Source of the DNA: Mesorhizobium sp. 113-3-3
GTDB taxonomy: Bacteria > Pseudomonadota > Alphaproteobacteria > Rhizobiales > Rhizobiaceae
DNA: 64,000 bases
NCBI RefSeq assembly: GCF_016756495.1
Contig: NZ_AP023243.1
Location: 5,708,501 to 5,772,500 of the forward strand
Direction of reading: 5' to 3'
Shown here piece by piece: positions 27,658 to 36,673 of this stretch. The notes below the pieces were generated by a model. It had not been told where the DNA came from, searched no databases, and saw only the letters and a program-made list of their open reading frames with translations. Within the stretch, counting starts at the first letter, position 1, and each line of letters starts with the position of its first letter. The position numbers and the translations under genes are program-made.

Positions 27658-29172
27658 ATGAGCTCGAAGGACGATCCCTCCGAGCCGCCGGACAAAACCG
27701 TCATCCGCGCGCCACGGCCAAGGCAAAAGCCGCGCGCGGCTCCCGACAGTTCCGCTGCTCCCTCACCCACCAGGGAATCGACGGTGTTCGACCCCGGCCT
27801 CGGCCGGCAGATGCCCCCCGGCTGGTCGTCCGGGACCGTGGTCTTTCAGGGGGCCGGCCAAGGAGCTGGGCCTGAAGCGGCGCCGGCGTTGCAGCAGGAC
27901 GCCTTGCTCAACGCCACCGCTGGCGTGAAGTATGCCGCGACAAATCCTATCCTTGCCGCCGCGGCTCCCCTGCTCATGCTGTTCGGCCAGCTGCGGCTGA
28001 TACCGGTCGAACGGCAGGCCGCGGCCCTGGCGGAGCATATCACGGACGCCCTCGAGACCTTCGACCATGCCATCGCCAAAGCCGGCATCGGGGAAGAAGA
28101 CGCACGGATCGCGAAATTTGCGCTTTGCGAAACCGCCGACGATTTGGTCGGCAACCTGCCCTGGACGAACAAGGAAACCTGGCTTGAGCACAGCCTGGTG
28201 GCGCAGTTCTTCCACACACGACCGACAGGCACCGGCTTCTACGAAGCGCTGAACAACCTCCTCGCCAGGCCTGACGCGCATTACGACCTGCTCGAATTGA
28301 TGCATGCCTGCCTGTCGCTGGGGTTCGAGGGCCAGTATCGCGGATTGTCGGGCGAACGCAACGCGCTCGAGCGCGTCCGGCGCGACGTCTACGACACGCT
28401 GCGCTATTTCAGGCCGCGCGCCGCCGAGGACATTTCGCCCCGGTGGCAAGGCATGGCGGCGGCAATGGCCAGGCCAGGGGGGCGGCTGCCTCTGTGGGCG
28501 ATCGCAGCCGCCGCGGCGACCCTGGTGACGGCGGCCTTTTTCGGGCTGCGGATCCTGATCACCGATGAAGGCGATGCAACCGCCGGCGCGCTGCTGGCGC
28601 TCAATCCTTCCACCCCGGTTACCATTGAACGCGCCAGCGTGGCGGCGCCCGCCGAACCGGTGCAAGCCAAACCGCCGCCACCCGCTCCCCCGCAAACCAC
28701 GCAGATCGACCGCATCCGCGCCGCACTCGCCCGGGAGATCGCCGCCGGCGGACTGAACGTCGGCACGAAGGGCGACTTCATCGTTGTCGAGATCAGCAAC
28801 CAGCTTCTGTTCGCATCCGGCCAGGCTGAGTTGAAGGCGCAGTTCCAGCCGATCGCGGCCGATATCGCCACGGCGCTCGACGCCGAATCCGGACCGGTCA
28901 GGATCGTCGGCCACACCGACAATGTGAAGCCGAAGAAGTCGAGCGCGTTCAAATCGAATTTCGATCTCTCAGTCGCCCGCGCGAAAGCCGTGCAGGCGAT
29001 GATCGCCACGCAATTGAAGGATCCATCGCGCCTGAGCGTGGACGGCAAGGGCGAAGACGAGCCCATCGCCGACAACGGGACGGCGGAAGGCCGCGCCAGG
29101 AACCGCCGCGTCGACGTGATGATCCCGAAACAGGAGACCTTGCAGATCGGCTCGGCGGAGAACGGCAACTGA
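27658..29172 (+). CDS. tssL: TssL-OmpA, T6SS inner-membrane protein (copy 2)
   Basis: A second DotU/TssL with a C-terminal OmpA domain, 504 residues. Order: a basic disordered N-terminus with a DKTVIRAPR motif (residues 12-20) like the phosphothreonine site that FHA proteins read in some TssL proteins, DotU domain (about 85-265), one transmembrane helix (about 277-300), Pro-rich linker, and OmpA domain with VGHTDNVKPKKSS and RARNRRVDVMIP. The ribosome-binding site is weak. The 3' end overlaps the second tssM start by one base. The 283 bases between the second tagH and this gene (27375-27657) hold no supported gene and no clear promoter. Confidence 0.92.
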   Translation: MSSKDDPSEPPDKTVIRAPRPRQKPRAAPDSSAAPSPTRESTVFDPGLGRQMPPGWSSGTVVFQGAGQGAGPEAAPALQQDALLNATAGVKYAATNPILAAAAPLLMLFGQLRLIPVERQAAALAEHITDALETFDHAIAKAGIGEEDARIAKFALCETADDLVGNLPWTNKETWLEHSLVAQFFHTRPTGTGFYEALNNLLARPDAHYDLLELMHACLSLGFEGQYRGLSGERNALERVRRDVYDTLRYFRPRAAEDISPRWQGMAAAMARPGGRLPLWAIAAAAATLVTAAFFGLRILITDEGDATAGALLALNPSTPVTIERASVAAPAEPVQAKPPPPAPPQTTQIDRIRAALAREIAAGGLNVGTKGDFIVVEISNQLLFASGQAELKAQFQPIAADIATALDAESGPVRIVGHTDNVKPKKSSAFKSNFDLSVARAKAVQAMIATQLKDPSRLSVDGKGEDEPIADNGTAEGRARNRRVDVMIPKQETLQIGSAENGN

Positions 29173-32100
29173 TGCGCTGGGGGCTGCGGATATTCAGCGT
29201 GTTTGCGCTCGCCGGCTTCTCGGCCGCCGTCTGGTATGCCGGACCGCTGATCCGCTTCGCCGATACCCGCCCGCTTGGATCCGTGTGGCTCAGGGCGCTC
29301 ATCATCGGGGTGACGGTGGCCGTGTTGGCGTTGTTCTATGGCATCGGCTTCTGGCAAAGGCGCAAGGCGCAAAAGGCGCTCGAGGCGGCCATCGTGCGCA
29401 GCGACGAGCGCAACGACGATGCACAGGTGCTCGAAGCGCGTATGAGCGAGGCCATCGCGACGCTGAAGCGGACCAGCGGCAAGCGCAACTTCCTCTATGA
29501 TATTCCCTGGTACATCATCATCGGCCCGCCAGGCGCCGGCAAGACGACGGCTCTCGTCAACTCCGGGCTGAAGTTTCCGCTTGCGGGCTCCGGCAATGCC
29601 CAGCCGGTGGCCGGCGTCGGCGGCACGCGGTCATGCGACTGGTGGTTTACCGATGAGGCGGTGCTGATCGACACGGCCGGCCGCTACACGACGCAGGAAT
29701 CGGACCGCGAGCGCGACAAGGCAAGCTGGCTTGCCTTCCTCGGATTGCTCAAGAAAAACCGCGTAAGGCAACCGATCAACGGCCTGATCCTGGCCATCAG
29801 CCTCGCCGATCTCATTGGCCTCGACGACCAGCATATCGAGGCGCATGTCACCGAGATAAGAAGCCGTCTGCGCGAATTGCACGAGACGCTGAAGATCCAG
29901 TTTCCCGTCTATCTGCTTTTCACCAAGGCCGATCTCGTCTCCGGCTTCATGGATTATTTCGGTCAATTCGACGAAACCCGCAGGCGCAAGGTGTGGGGCG
30001 CGACGTTCCAGACCGCCGATCGCACGAGGAACATGGCCGGCGAGGCGCCAGCCGAATTCGACGGGCTGGCGAAGCGCTTGGCGGAGGAAGTCGTCGATCG
30101 CCTGCAGGAAGAGGCCGACCCGGTGGCGCGCATTGCCATCTTCGGCTTCCCGGCTCAGTTCGGTGCCCTGGGGAACCGGATAACGCATTTCATCGCCAGC
30201 CTGTTCGATACGTCTCGATCGCATGTCAATGTCAGCCTGCGGGGCCTCTATTTCTCTTCCGGTACTCAGGAAGGAACACCGTTCGATCAGGTGCTGGGCG
30301 CAATCGGCCGCAGCTTCGGCAGCACCTCGCAGGCGCATCTTTCCGGCACCGGCAAGAGCTTCTTCCTGCATGATCTGCTGACCCATGTGATCTTCCCGGA
30401 ATCGGGCTGGGTATCCTTCGACCGGGCGGCCGAACGGCGCGCCAGGCTTGCGAGATTTGGCGGCCTCGCCGCCATTGCGCTGGCGGCCCTGGCGGCTCTC
30501 GGCGTGCTTGGCCTCAGCTTCTTCGCCAACAAATCGCTGATCGCCTCCACCAGGCAGGCGATGGCACAGTATCGCGACAGCGCCGAGCCGCTGCTCAAGA
30601 GCACGACGGTGACCGACGTCGACCTGGAAAACGTCATCGGCCCGCTCGACCAGTTGCGCAACCTGCCGGCCGGCTTCGAGAACGGCGACCAGGCAAAGCC
30701 GATCGAGGAGACGTTCGGGCTCAGCCAGCGCGAGAGGCTGTTGTCGGCCTCCAGGACCGCCTACCGGCAAGCGCTCGAGCGGACATTCCGCTCCCGGCTC
30801 CTGGTGCAGGCCGAGCGCACCATCCAGGCCAAAATGGCCGATCCCATCGCGCTCTACGAACCGCTGAAGATCTACCTGATGCTGGGCGGCAAGGCTCCGA
30901 AGGTCGATGACGAGTTGATTGTCTCCTGGATGAGGCAGGATTGGGAAGAGAACCGCTATCCCGGCGAGAACAACCGCGAGGGCCGCGCCCAACTCGAAAA
31001 GCATCTGCGCGCCATGCTCGCCCTCGACGACGCCTACGATCCCGTCTTTGAGCTCAACCAGCCGCTGATCGAAGCCGCGCAACGCTCGCTTGGGCGCATG
31101 AGCCTTGCCGACCGCGCTTCGGCGCTGATCAAGTCGGCGGTCTACGCCGCAAGGCTGGAAGACCTTTCCGTCGCCGCGAAAGCCGGCCCTGAGGCGCAGC
31201 TCCTGTTCGAACGCATGGACGGCAGCGACCTCGCCGATCTCAACGTTCCCGGACTTTACACGCGCGCCGGCTTCAACCGCTTCTTCCTGCCGCAGCTCTC
31301 ACGCATCGCGCAAATGCTCGTCAACGACCAGTGGGTGCTCGGCGGGGGCGGCGAACAGGGCGGCATCGACCAGGACCTGCCCAAGCTCGGCCCCGAACTG
31401 ATCGACCGCTACGGCAAGGAATTCTCCTCCGCATGGAACCGCGTACTCGACCAGCTGAAGTTCAAGCCGCTGCTCAAGGACAAGCCGCAGTATCTCGCGC
31501 TTTCCGCCCTCGCCGCGCCGGACTCGCCTCTCGATCAGCTGTTCACGGCGATCGCCGATGAGACTGCATTGACGAAGCAGGACACCACGGCCGAGGCCGG
31601 CAGCACGGCGCAAGAGGACCCCGCCAGCATGGCCAAAGGCCTGGCGCGCATCGGCCTGCAGATCGCCGGCGGCAAGTCGCAGAGCCGGGCCGGATTGGAT
31701 TCGGCTGTCGCGCAGAATGCCGGCACGGGGGTCGAGGCGCAGTTTCGATCGTTCCAGGCCCTGGTCAGCGGCGCCAGTGGACGGCGGCCGCTGGATGCGC
31801 TGACGCGGAATTTCCGCGACATATTTCAAAGCCTGAAGCTTTCGGCCGATGTCCCTTCACAGACCGAACGCGTCAATGCCAACCTGCAGTTGCAGATCTC
31901 CACGATGCGTGCCAATGCCTCGCGCCTTCCCAAGCCGCTCGCGCGCATGGTCAATGCGGCGGCGGACGAGTTCGAAGGCAATGTCGCCGAAGCCTCGGTG
32001 GCCAACCTCAACCAGAGCCTCGACCAGACGGTCACACGAGCCTGCGAGGAGGCGGTCAACGGTCGCTATCCCTTCGCCGGTGACGGCACGGAAGAGATCT

Positions 32101-32699
32101 CGATGGCGGATTTCGCCAGGCTCTTCGCGCCGGGCGGGCTGATGGACCGCTTCTTCGCGCAGAACCTTGCGCCGCTGATCGACATGACCGGCCAGGAATG
32201 GACCTGGAGACAGGATGCCCGCTCCAGCCGCGACCTGGCGAAGTCGACCTTGAAATCATTTCAGGCGGCCGCCGAAATCCGCAGCGCCTTCTTCCCTTCC
32301 GGCGGCTCGGTGCCGTCGGTTTCGATCACCATCACGCCTTTTTCGCTGAACAGCGACGCAGACAGCGCGGTTCTCAACATCGACGGCCAGACCGTCCAGA
32401 GCAGTCAGGCCGGAAGCGCGCCAAGCACCGTGACCTGGCCGAACGGCACGGCCTCCGGTGCCGCCAGCCTCAGCCTGTTGCCGGAAATGCCAGGCCGCGA
32501 CTCCGCCCTCAAATTCGAAGGACCGTGGGCCCTGAAGCGTCTGTTGGACAAGGCGACCATCATCGCCAACGGCGCCAACACCGAAGCCCGTTTCGTGATC
32601 GGCGGACGAGACGTCGCCTACACGATGCAGGCCGGACCGGGGGCCAATCCCTTCCTGCTACCGGCCCTGTCGGGCTTCAGCTGTCCGAAGGCGTTCTGA
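29172..32699 (+). CDS. tssM: TssM/IcmF, T6SS inner-membrane core protein (copy 2)
   Basis: A second full-length IcmF-type protein of 1175 residues. N-terminal transmembrane pair (about 4-24 and 40-60), NTPase domain with intact Walker A GPPGAGKTTAL at 118-128 and LIDTAGRYTTQESD near 165, a further transmembrane helix (about 428-450), and the periplasmic IcmF-related region ending with a Cys-containing beta domain (LSGFSCPKAF). It is clearly divergent from copy 1 across the length, so it is not a recent duplicate. It shares a base with the second tssL stop, indicating a coupled pair. Confidence 0.94.
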   Translation: MRWGLRIFSVFALAGFSAAVWYAGPLIRFADTRPLGSVWLRALIIGVTVAVLALFYGIGFWQRRKAQKALEAAIVRSDERNDDAQVLEARMSEAIATLKRTSGKRNFLYDIPWYIIIGPPGAGKTTALVNSGLKFPLAGSGNAQPVAGVGGTRSCDWWFTDEAVLIDTAGRYTTQESDRERDKASWLAFLGLLKKNRVRQPINGLILAISLADLIGLDDQHIEAHVTEIRSRLRELHETLKIQFPVYLLFTKADLVSGFMDYFGQFDETRRRKVWGATFQTADRTRNMAGEAPAEFDGLAKRLAEEVVDRLQEEADPVARIAIFGFPAQFGALGNRITHFIASLFDTSRSHVNVSLRGLYFSSGTQEGTPFDQVLGAIGRSFGSTSQAHLSGTGKSFFLHDLLTHVIFPESGWVSFDRAAERRARLARFGGLAAIALAALAALGVLGLSFFANKSLIASTRQAMAQYRDSAEPLLKSTTVTDVDLENVIGPLDQLRNLPAGFENGDQAKPIEETFGLSQRERLLSASRTAYRQALERTFRSRLLVQAERTIQAKMADPIALYEPLKIYLMLGGKAPKVDDELIVSWMRQDWEENRYPGENNREGRAQLEKHLRAMLALDDAYDPVFELNQPLIEAAQRSLGRMSLADRASALIKSAVYAARLEDLSVAAKAGPEAQLLFERMDGSDLADLNVPGLYTRAGFNRFFLPQLSRIAQMLVNDQWVLGGGGEQGGIDQDLPKLGPELIDRYGKEFSSAWNRVLDQLKFKPLLKDKPQYLALSALAAPDSPLDQLFTAIADETALTKQDTTAEAGSTAQEDPASMAKGLARIGLQIAGGKSQSRAGLDSAVAQNAGTGVEAQFRSFQALVSGASGRRPLDALTRNFRDIFQSLKLSADVPSQTERVNANLQLQISTMRANASRLPKPLARMVNAAADEFEGNVAEASVANLNQSLDQTVTRACEEAVNGRYPFAGDGTEEISMADFARLFAPGGLMDRFFAQNLAPLIDMTGQEWTWRQDARSSRDLAKSTLKSFQAAAEIRSAFFPSGGSVPSVSITITPFSLNSDADSAVLNIDGQTVQSSQAGSAPSTVTWPNGTASGAASLSLLPEMPGRDSALKFEGPWALKRLLDKATIIANGANTEARFVIGGRDVAYTMQAGPGANPFLLPALSGFSCPKAF

Positions 32700-32834
32700 C
32701 ATGGCTGTGTTCCAGCGCACCGCCGGCCACGGTCCTCATTTCGGTACTCTAATGTATGCGCTTGTGGCAAAGTGGCCCGGGCATGCTGTCCATGCTTGGT
32801 CACAGAGGACGCTCGCGAAGCGCTTGGTGGCAAA

Positions 32835-33614
32835 TTGAGCACCGTCGCCCTTCCCATCGAAAGTTTCGGCGTGAGCCACAAGGGCTGCGTGCGCGACCAC
32901 AACGAGGACAACTACCTGATAGAGCCGCAGACGGGGCTCTGGGTGGTGGCCGATGGCATGGGCGGGCACGAGGCCGGCGAGGTCGCGTCGGCCAGCATCG
33001 TCGATCATCTGGCCACGATCGGCATTGCCAGCTCGGCGCCGGACCTTCGCGCGCGCTTCGAGGACCGGCTGAGCCGCGCCAATTCCGAGATCCGCGACAT
33101 CTCGCGATCGCGCGGCATCACCATCGGCTCCACCTTCGCGGCCTTGCTTGCCATGGACGGACGCTTCGCTGGCCTGTGGGCCGGCGACAGCCGCATCTAT
33201 CTGGTCCGCAACGGCGCGATCTTTCAGGTCTCGAAGGATCACACCGAGGTCCAGGAACTGCTGGACCGCGGCATGATCAGCGCGGAGGAAGCGCTCAACT
33301 GGCCGCGCCGCCACGTCATCACCCATGCCGTCGGCGTCAGCGATGAGCTCGAGATCGATTTCCAGCAGGGCGAGCTGATGCCGGGGGATGTTTTCGTTCT
33401 GAGCACCGACGGACTGACGGCGCATGTCAGCGACGCCGAGATCGAAGCCGCCGTGAAATCCGCAACGCCGCAGGCGGCGTGCCGAAGCCTGCTGGAGACG
33501 GTGCTGGCGCGCGGCGGAACCGACAATGTGACCATCGTACTCGTGAAGATCGGCGGCGGGCGCAACGGTGCGCTCCATTCGGATCGGTCCGGAGCGGAGA
33601 GCCTGGCGAGATGA
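32835..33614 (+). CDS. pppA: PppA, PP2C-type protein phosphatase of T6SS
   Basis: PppA reverses the threonine phosphorylation made by PpkA and turns T6SS down. The PP2C metal-binding motifs are complete: RDHNEDNY, VVADGMGGHEAGEVAS, GDSRIYLVRNG, STDGLTAHV and GGTDNVTIVLV. Start TTG at 32835 is preferred, preceded by GGTGG and giving the expected N-terminus that opens SFGVSHKGCVRDHNED; an in-frame GTG at 32772 would add 21 residues without family support. 259 residues. The stop overlaps the ppkA start (ATGA), so both are expressed together. Confidence 0.92.
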   Translation: MSTVALPIESFGVSHKGCVRDHNEDNYLIEPQTGLWVVADGMGGHEAGEVASASIVDHLATIGIASSAPDLRARFEDRLSRANSEIRDISRSRGITIGSTFAALLAMDGRFAGLWAGDSRIYLVRNGAIFQVSKDHTEVQELLDRGMISAEEALNWPRRHVITHAVGVSDELEIDFQQGELMPGDVFVLSTDGLTAHVSDAEIEAAVKSATPQAACRSLLETVLARGGTDNVTIVLVKIGGGRNGALHSDRSGAESLAR

Positions 33615-36160
33615 GCGACGACGACAAGACCCGCATATCGACGAACGACACCTATGCCGGCGTCGGCACGCAGCTCAGCGGCATTTACGAACTGGACGAG
33701 AGGATCGCCTCCGGCGGCATGGGAGAAGTCTATCGCGGCCACAACATCCAGACCGGCGACCATGTGGCGATCAAGATCGTACTGCCCGAATTCGCCCGCG
33801 ATCAGACGATCCTGTCGCTGTTCCGCAAGGAGGCGTCGATCCTCAACCATCTGTCGCATGACGCGGTGGTGCGCTATCACGTCTTCACCATCGATCCGAG
33901 GATCGGCCGCCCCTATCTGGCGATGGAGTTCGTGGACGGCCAGTCGCTGTTCGACGTGATGCGTCGCGGGCCGATGCCGGCGGAAGAAGTGCGGCGGCTT
34001 TGCCATCGCCTGACGTCGGGGCTCGCCGCCGTGCATCGGGCGGGCGCGGTTCACCGCGACCTCTCGCCGGACAACATCATCCTGCCTGGCGGGCAGGTGG
34101 AAGCCGCCAAGATCATCGATTTCGGCATCGCCCGGTCGGCGGCCGTAGGCGGTGAAACGCTGATCGGCGGCAAGTTCGCCGGCAAATACAATTACGTCTC
34201 GCCCGAACAGCTCGGCCTCTATGGCGGCGAGGTCAGCGAGCAGTCCGATATCTACAGCCTCGGACTGGTGCTCGCCGCGGCGTTGCGCGGAAAGCCGCTC
34301 GATATGAGCGGCTCGCAGTACGAGGTGATCGAGAAACGCCGGACCGTGCCGGACCTGTCTGACATCGACCCCGATTTCCAGGAGCTCATTGGCGCGATGC
34401 TGCAGCCGGATCCGCGCGATCGGCCGGCCAGCATGGCCGAGATCGCCAGGGCAACGCGCGGCGAGGATGTCGAGGTGACATTGCCGCCGGCATCGTATGG
34501 TCCGCGTGACCGCTCGGGCCTGCCGCGCGCCGGCTGGACGGCGCTGACCGAGCCCGGGCCGCAGCCTTCGACGCCCGCCGGCGAAAAGCCCTTTGTTGAA
34601 CATGTGCGGCCGGCGCACCTGTCACAACCGCGGCCTGCGCCGGCGCCCGCGCCGGTCAGCACGCCCGTGCCGGCCGCGGCGCGAAAATCGTCGCGGATGC
34701 CGGCTGTCGCCGGCGGCCTCGTGACGCTGGCGGTCCTGTTGGGGGGCGGCCTTTACTTCAGCGGGATCCTGGCGCCGCCGCCGGCCGAAGAGAAACTCAA
34801 ACCGTTGACACCGAAGCCGGCGCCCAAACCCGTTGTGGAGGCCCCCGGGCCGGTGGCTCAAACGCCGCAGCCGGAAGCTCAGCCGCCGGTGCAGCCGGCG
34901 GAGAACCAGGCGGACGCCGCGGGCGAACAGAAACCGGAGCCGGCCAAGCCCACCGAAATCCCCACGCCGACCCCCGGGCCCGCGGTGGCGCCGGCAACAG
35001 AAGCCCGGCAACCCGCCGAGCAGGCGCCGGCAGCGCCACCCGTCGAGAAGCCGGCGCCGCCTGCGGCCCAGCCCGATTTGACGGCCAACAATCAGGCGCA
35101 AGTGCCTCCGGTCGAGATCAAGCCTGCCCAAACGCCGGCGCCAAAGGCCGAGGAAAATACGAATCCGCCGAAGACGTCCGCGCCAGGCCAGGCGGAGGCA
35201 GAACCGGCGCAGGAGGCAAACCCGCCGGCGACAAAACCCAGCGCAACGGACATCATCGATATCATTTCCAAGTTGACCAAGCCGGAGGCTTCCTCGCCGC
35301 CGGCCTCGGAGAGCCAGTTGCCGGCGCAGCCGACCAGCCCGCCGGCCAAACCGGCATCCTCGGCGCCGGCCGCCAGCCAGCCGACGCCATCAACCTCGCC
35401 ATCGGAGCCGACACAGACAGCCCAGCCGTCCCAGCAACCGCAGCCGCCGGCAGCCAAGCCGCCCGAAAATACCGAGGTCGCGATCAATGTGCCCAAGCCG
35501 GCGGTACCGCCGGCGAAGCCGGTCGACGAGACCGCGCAACGCGCTTCATGGGTGCGCGACTTCAGCGGTGGCGACTGTTTCTATGCGTCCCTGACATCGC
35601 AAACCGGCAGCGCCGTCGCCATCGAAGGCTTCGCAACAGCCGTGCGGCCCTTCGAGCAGATGCTCAATGATTTTCGCTCGAGGTTCCATCTCGAGCCGGA
35701 CATCAACGTCCGCCTCATCGAGCAGCCGCAGTGTGAAGTGACCAACTTCCTGCGCGTCCTTGACCGGAACCAGGTGGACAGTCCGCAACTCGTTCTCGAC
35801 CGGACATCGGTGCCGGATGGCGCGCCGATCAGCGGCACGCTGACAACGCATGGCGGGCTGGTCTCCAACGTCATGCTGATCGACCACAAGGGCATCGCCT
35901 TCAACCTCGATGACCGCATCGTGGCGCAGACCGACAAGGCGATCTTCAACATTCCGATCGGTCTGGCCGCCGCCGACAAGGCGGCCGGCAAGGCGCTGCC
36001 GCAGATCATGCTGGTGATCACCGGGCCGAAGGACATCCAGGCAGCGATGTTCTCGAGACCGACACCGGTCGCCGAGCTTTTGCCAAAGATCATCGAGGAG
36101 ATTGGCGCCGACGGCTCGCGGTTCTCCGCCACCGCCAAGTATTTCCGGCTCGGCGGATAG
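33611..36160 (+). CDS. ppkA: PpkA, membrane-bound Ser/Thr protein kinase of T6SS
   Basis: A Hanks-type kinase that activates T6SS by phosphorylating threonines. Kinase domain about 27-290 with glycine loop GGMGEV (35-40), catalytic Lys 55, HRD 148-150, DFG starting at Asp 170 and the SPEQ activation-loop end; all catalytic residues are present. The N-terminus has DKTRIST. A single transmembrane helix (about 362-385) leads to a Pro/Ala-rich periplasmic linker (about 390-635) and a globular C-terminal domain with two Cys (SGGDCFYASL, EQPQCEVTNF) that may sense the envelope. 849 residues. The start overlaps the pppA stop by four bases. Confidence 0.92.
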   Translation: MSDDDKTRISTNDTYAGVGTQLSGIYELDERIASGGMGEVYRGHNIQTGDHVAIKIVLPEFARDQTILSLFRKEASILNHLSHDAVVRYHVFTIDPRIGRPYLAMEFVDGQSLFDVMRRGPMPAEEVRRLCHRLTSGLAAVHRAGAVHRDLSPDNIILPGGQVEAAKIIDFGIARSAAVGGETLIGGKFAGKYNYVSPEQLGLYGGEVSEQSDIYSLGLVLAAALRGKPLDMSGSQYEVIEKRRTVPDLSDIDPDFQELIGAMLQPDPRDRPASMAEIARATRGEDVEVTLPPASYGPRDRSGLPRAGWTALTEPGPQPSTPAGEKPFVEHVRPAHLSQPRPAPAPAPVSTPVPAAARKSSRMPAVAGGLVTLAVLLGGGLYFSGILAPPPAEEKLKPLTPKPAPKPVVEAPGPVAQTPQPEAQPPVQPAENQADAAGEQKPEPAKPTEIPTPTPGPAVAPATEARQPAEQAPAAPPVEKPAPPAAQPDLTANNQAQVPPVEIKPAQTPAPKAEENTNPPKTSAPGQAEAEPAQEANPPATKPSATDIIDIISKLTKPEASSPPASESQLPAQPTSPPAKPASSAPAASQPTPSTSPSEPTQTAQPSQQPQPPAAKPPENTEVAINVPKPAVPPAKPVDETAQRASWVRDFSGGDCFYASLTSQTGSAVAIEGFATAVRPFEQMLNDFRSRFHLEPDINVRLIEQPQCEVTNFLRVLDRNQVDSPQLVLDRTSVPDGAPISGTLTTHGGLVSNVMLIDHKGIAFNLDDRIVAQTDKAIFNIPIGLAAADKAAGKALPQIMLVITGPKDIQAAMFSRPTPVAELLPKIIEEIGADGSRFSATAKYFRLGG

Positions 36161-36172
36161 ATATGAACGCCG

Positions 36173-36673
36173 ATGGACCTTCGCCCCTCGCATCCATTTT
36201 GCCGGCCCTCGTCACGCACAAAGCGTAGCTGGTTCCGATTGTTGCCGGACTTCCGCGGCCGCCTGGCATCTTGCGCGCTGTTCGGCGCGGCGCTGCTCGT
36301 TGTCCTCTCGACCAACAGGGCGCATGCCGAATTCACCGTCTGCAACCAGACGCTCGACGTCGTCAACCTCGCCGTCGGACAGAAGGTCGACAATGCCGAC
36401 CAGACCGACGGCTGGTGGACCATCGGCGCCAACCAGTGCGTGAACGTCATCCGCGAGGAACTGGCCAACCGCTACATCTACCTCTACGCGACCGACGTGT
36501 TCGGCCATGCGATCCTCAACGGATCGACCGAGATGTGCGTTGATCGGCGCCGCTTCTCCATCCGTGGCATCGACGAGTGCTGGCAGCGCGGTCATATCGC
36601 GGCGCGTTTCGTCGAGGTCGATACGCTGGAGCAGGTGCGCTGGACGTATTTCCTGACCGGAAACAGCCCGTGA
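36173..36673 (+). CDS. DUF1036 secreted small protein
   Basis: A 166-residue exported protein. An N-terminal signal peptide (about 28-52, ending AHA/EF) precedes a DUF1036 domain recognised by FTVCNQTLDVVNLAVGQ, the GWWTIGANQCVNV motif (about 83-95) and the YIYLYATD segment, with conserved Cys residues. DUF1036 proteins are small periplasmic or secreted proteins of unknown function common in alphaproteobacteria. It lies 12 bases after ppkA, and its stop overlaps the GTG start of the hydrolase gene. Context suggests a periplasmic partner of the PpkA sensor region or of the hydrolase. Confidence 0.8.
   Translation: MDLRPSHPFCRPSSRTKRSWFRLLPDFRGRLASCALFGAALLVVLSTNRAHAEFTVCNQTLDVVNLAVGQKVDNADQTDGWWTIGANQCVNVIREELANRYIYLYATDVFGHAILNGSTEMCVDRRRFSIRGIDECWQRGHIAARFVEVDTLEQVRWTYFLTGNSP

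Noticed and set aside
36220..36230. AAAGCGTAGCT, an inverted partial match to the shared 16-base core
   Set aside because: Only 11 bases match and it is within the DUF1036 coding sequence, so chance is likely.
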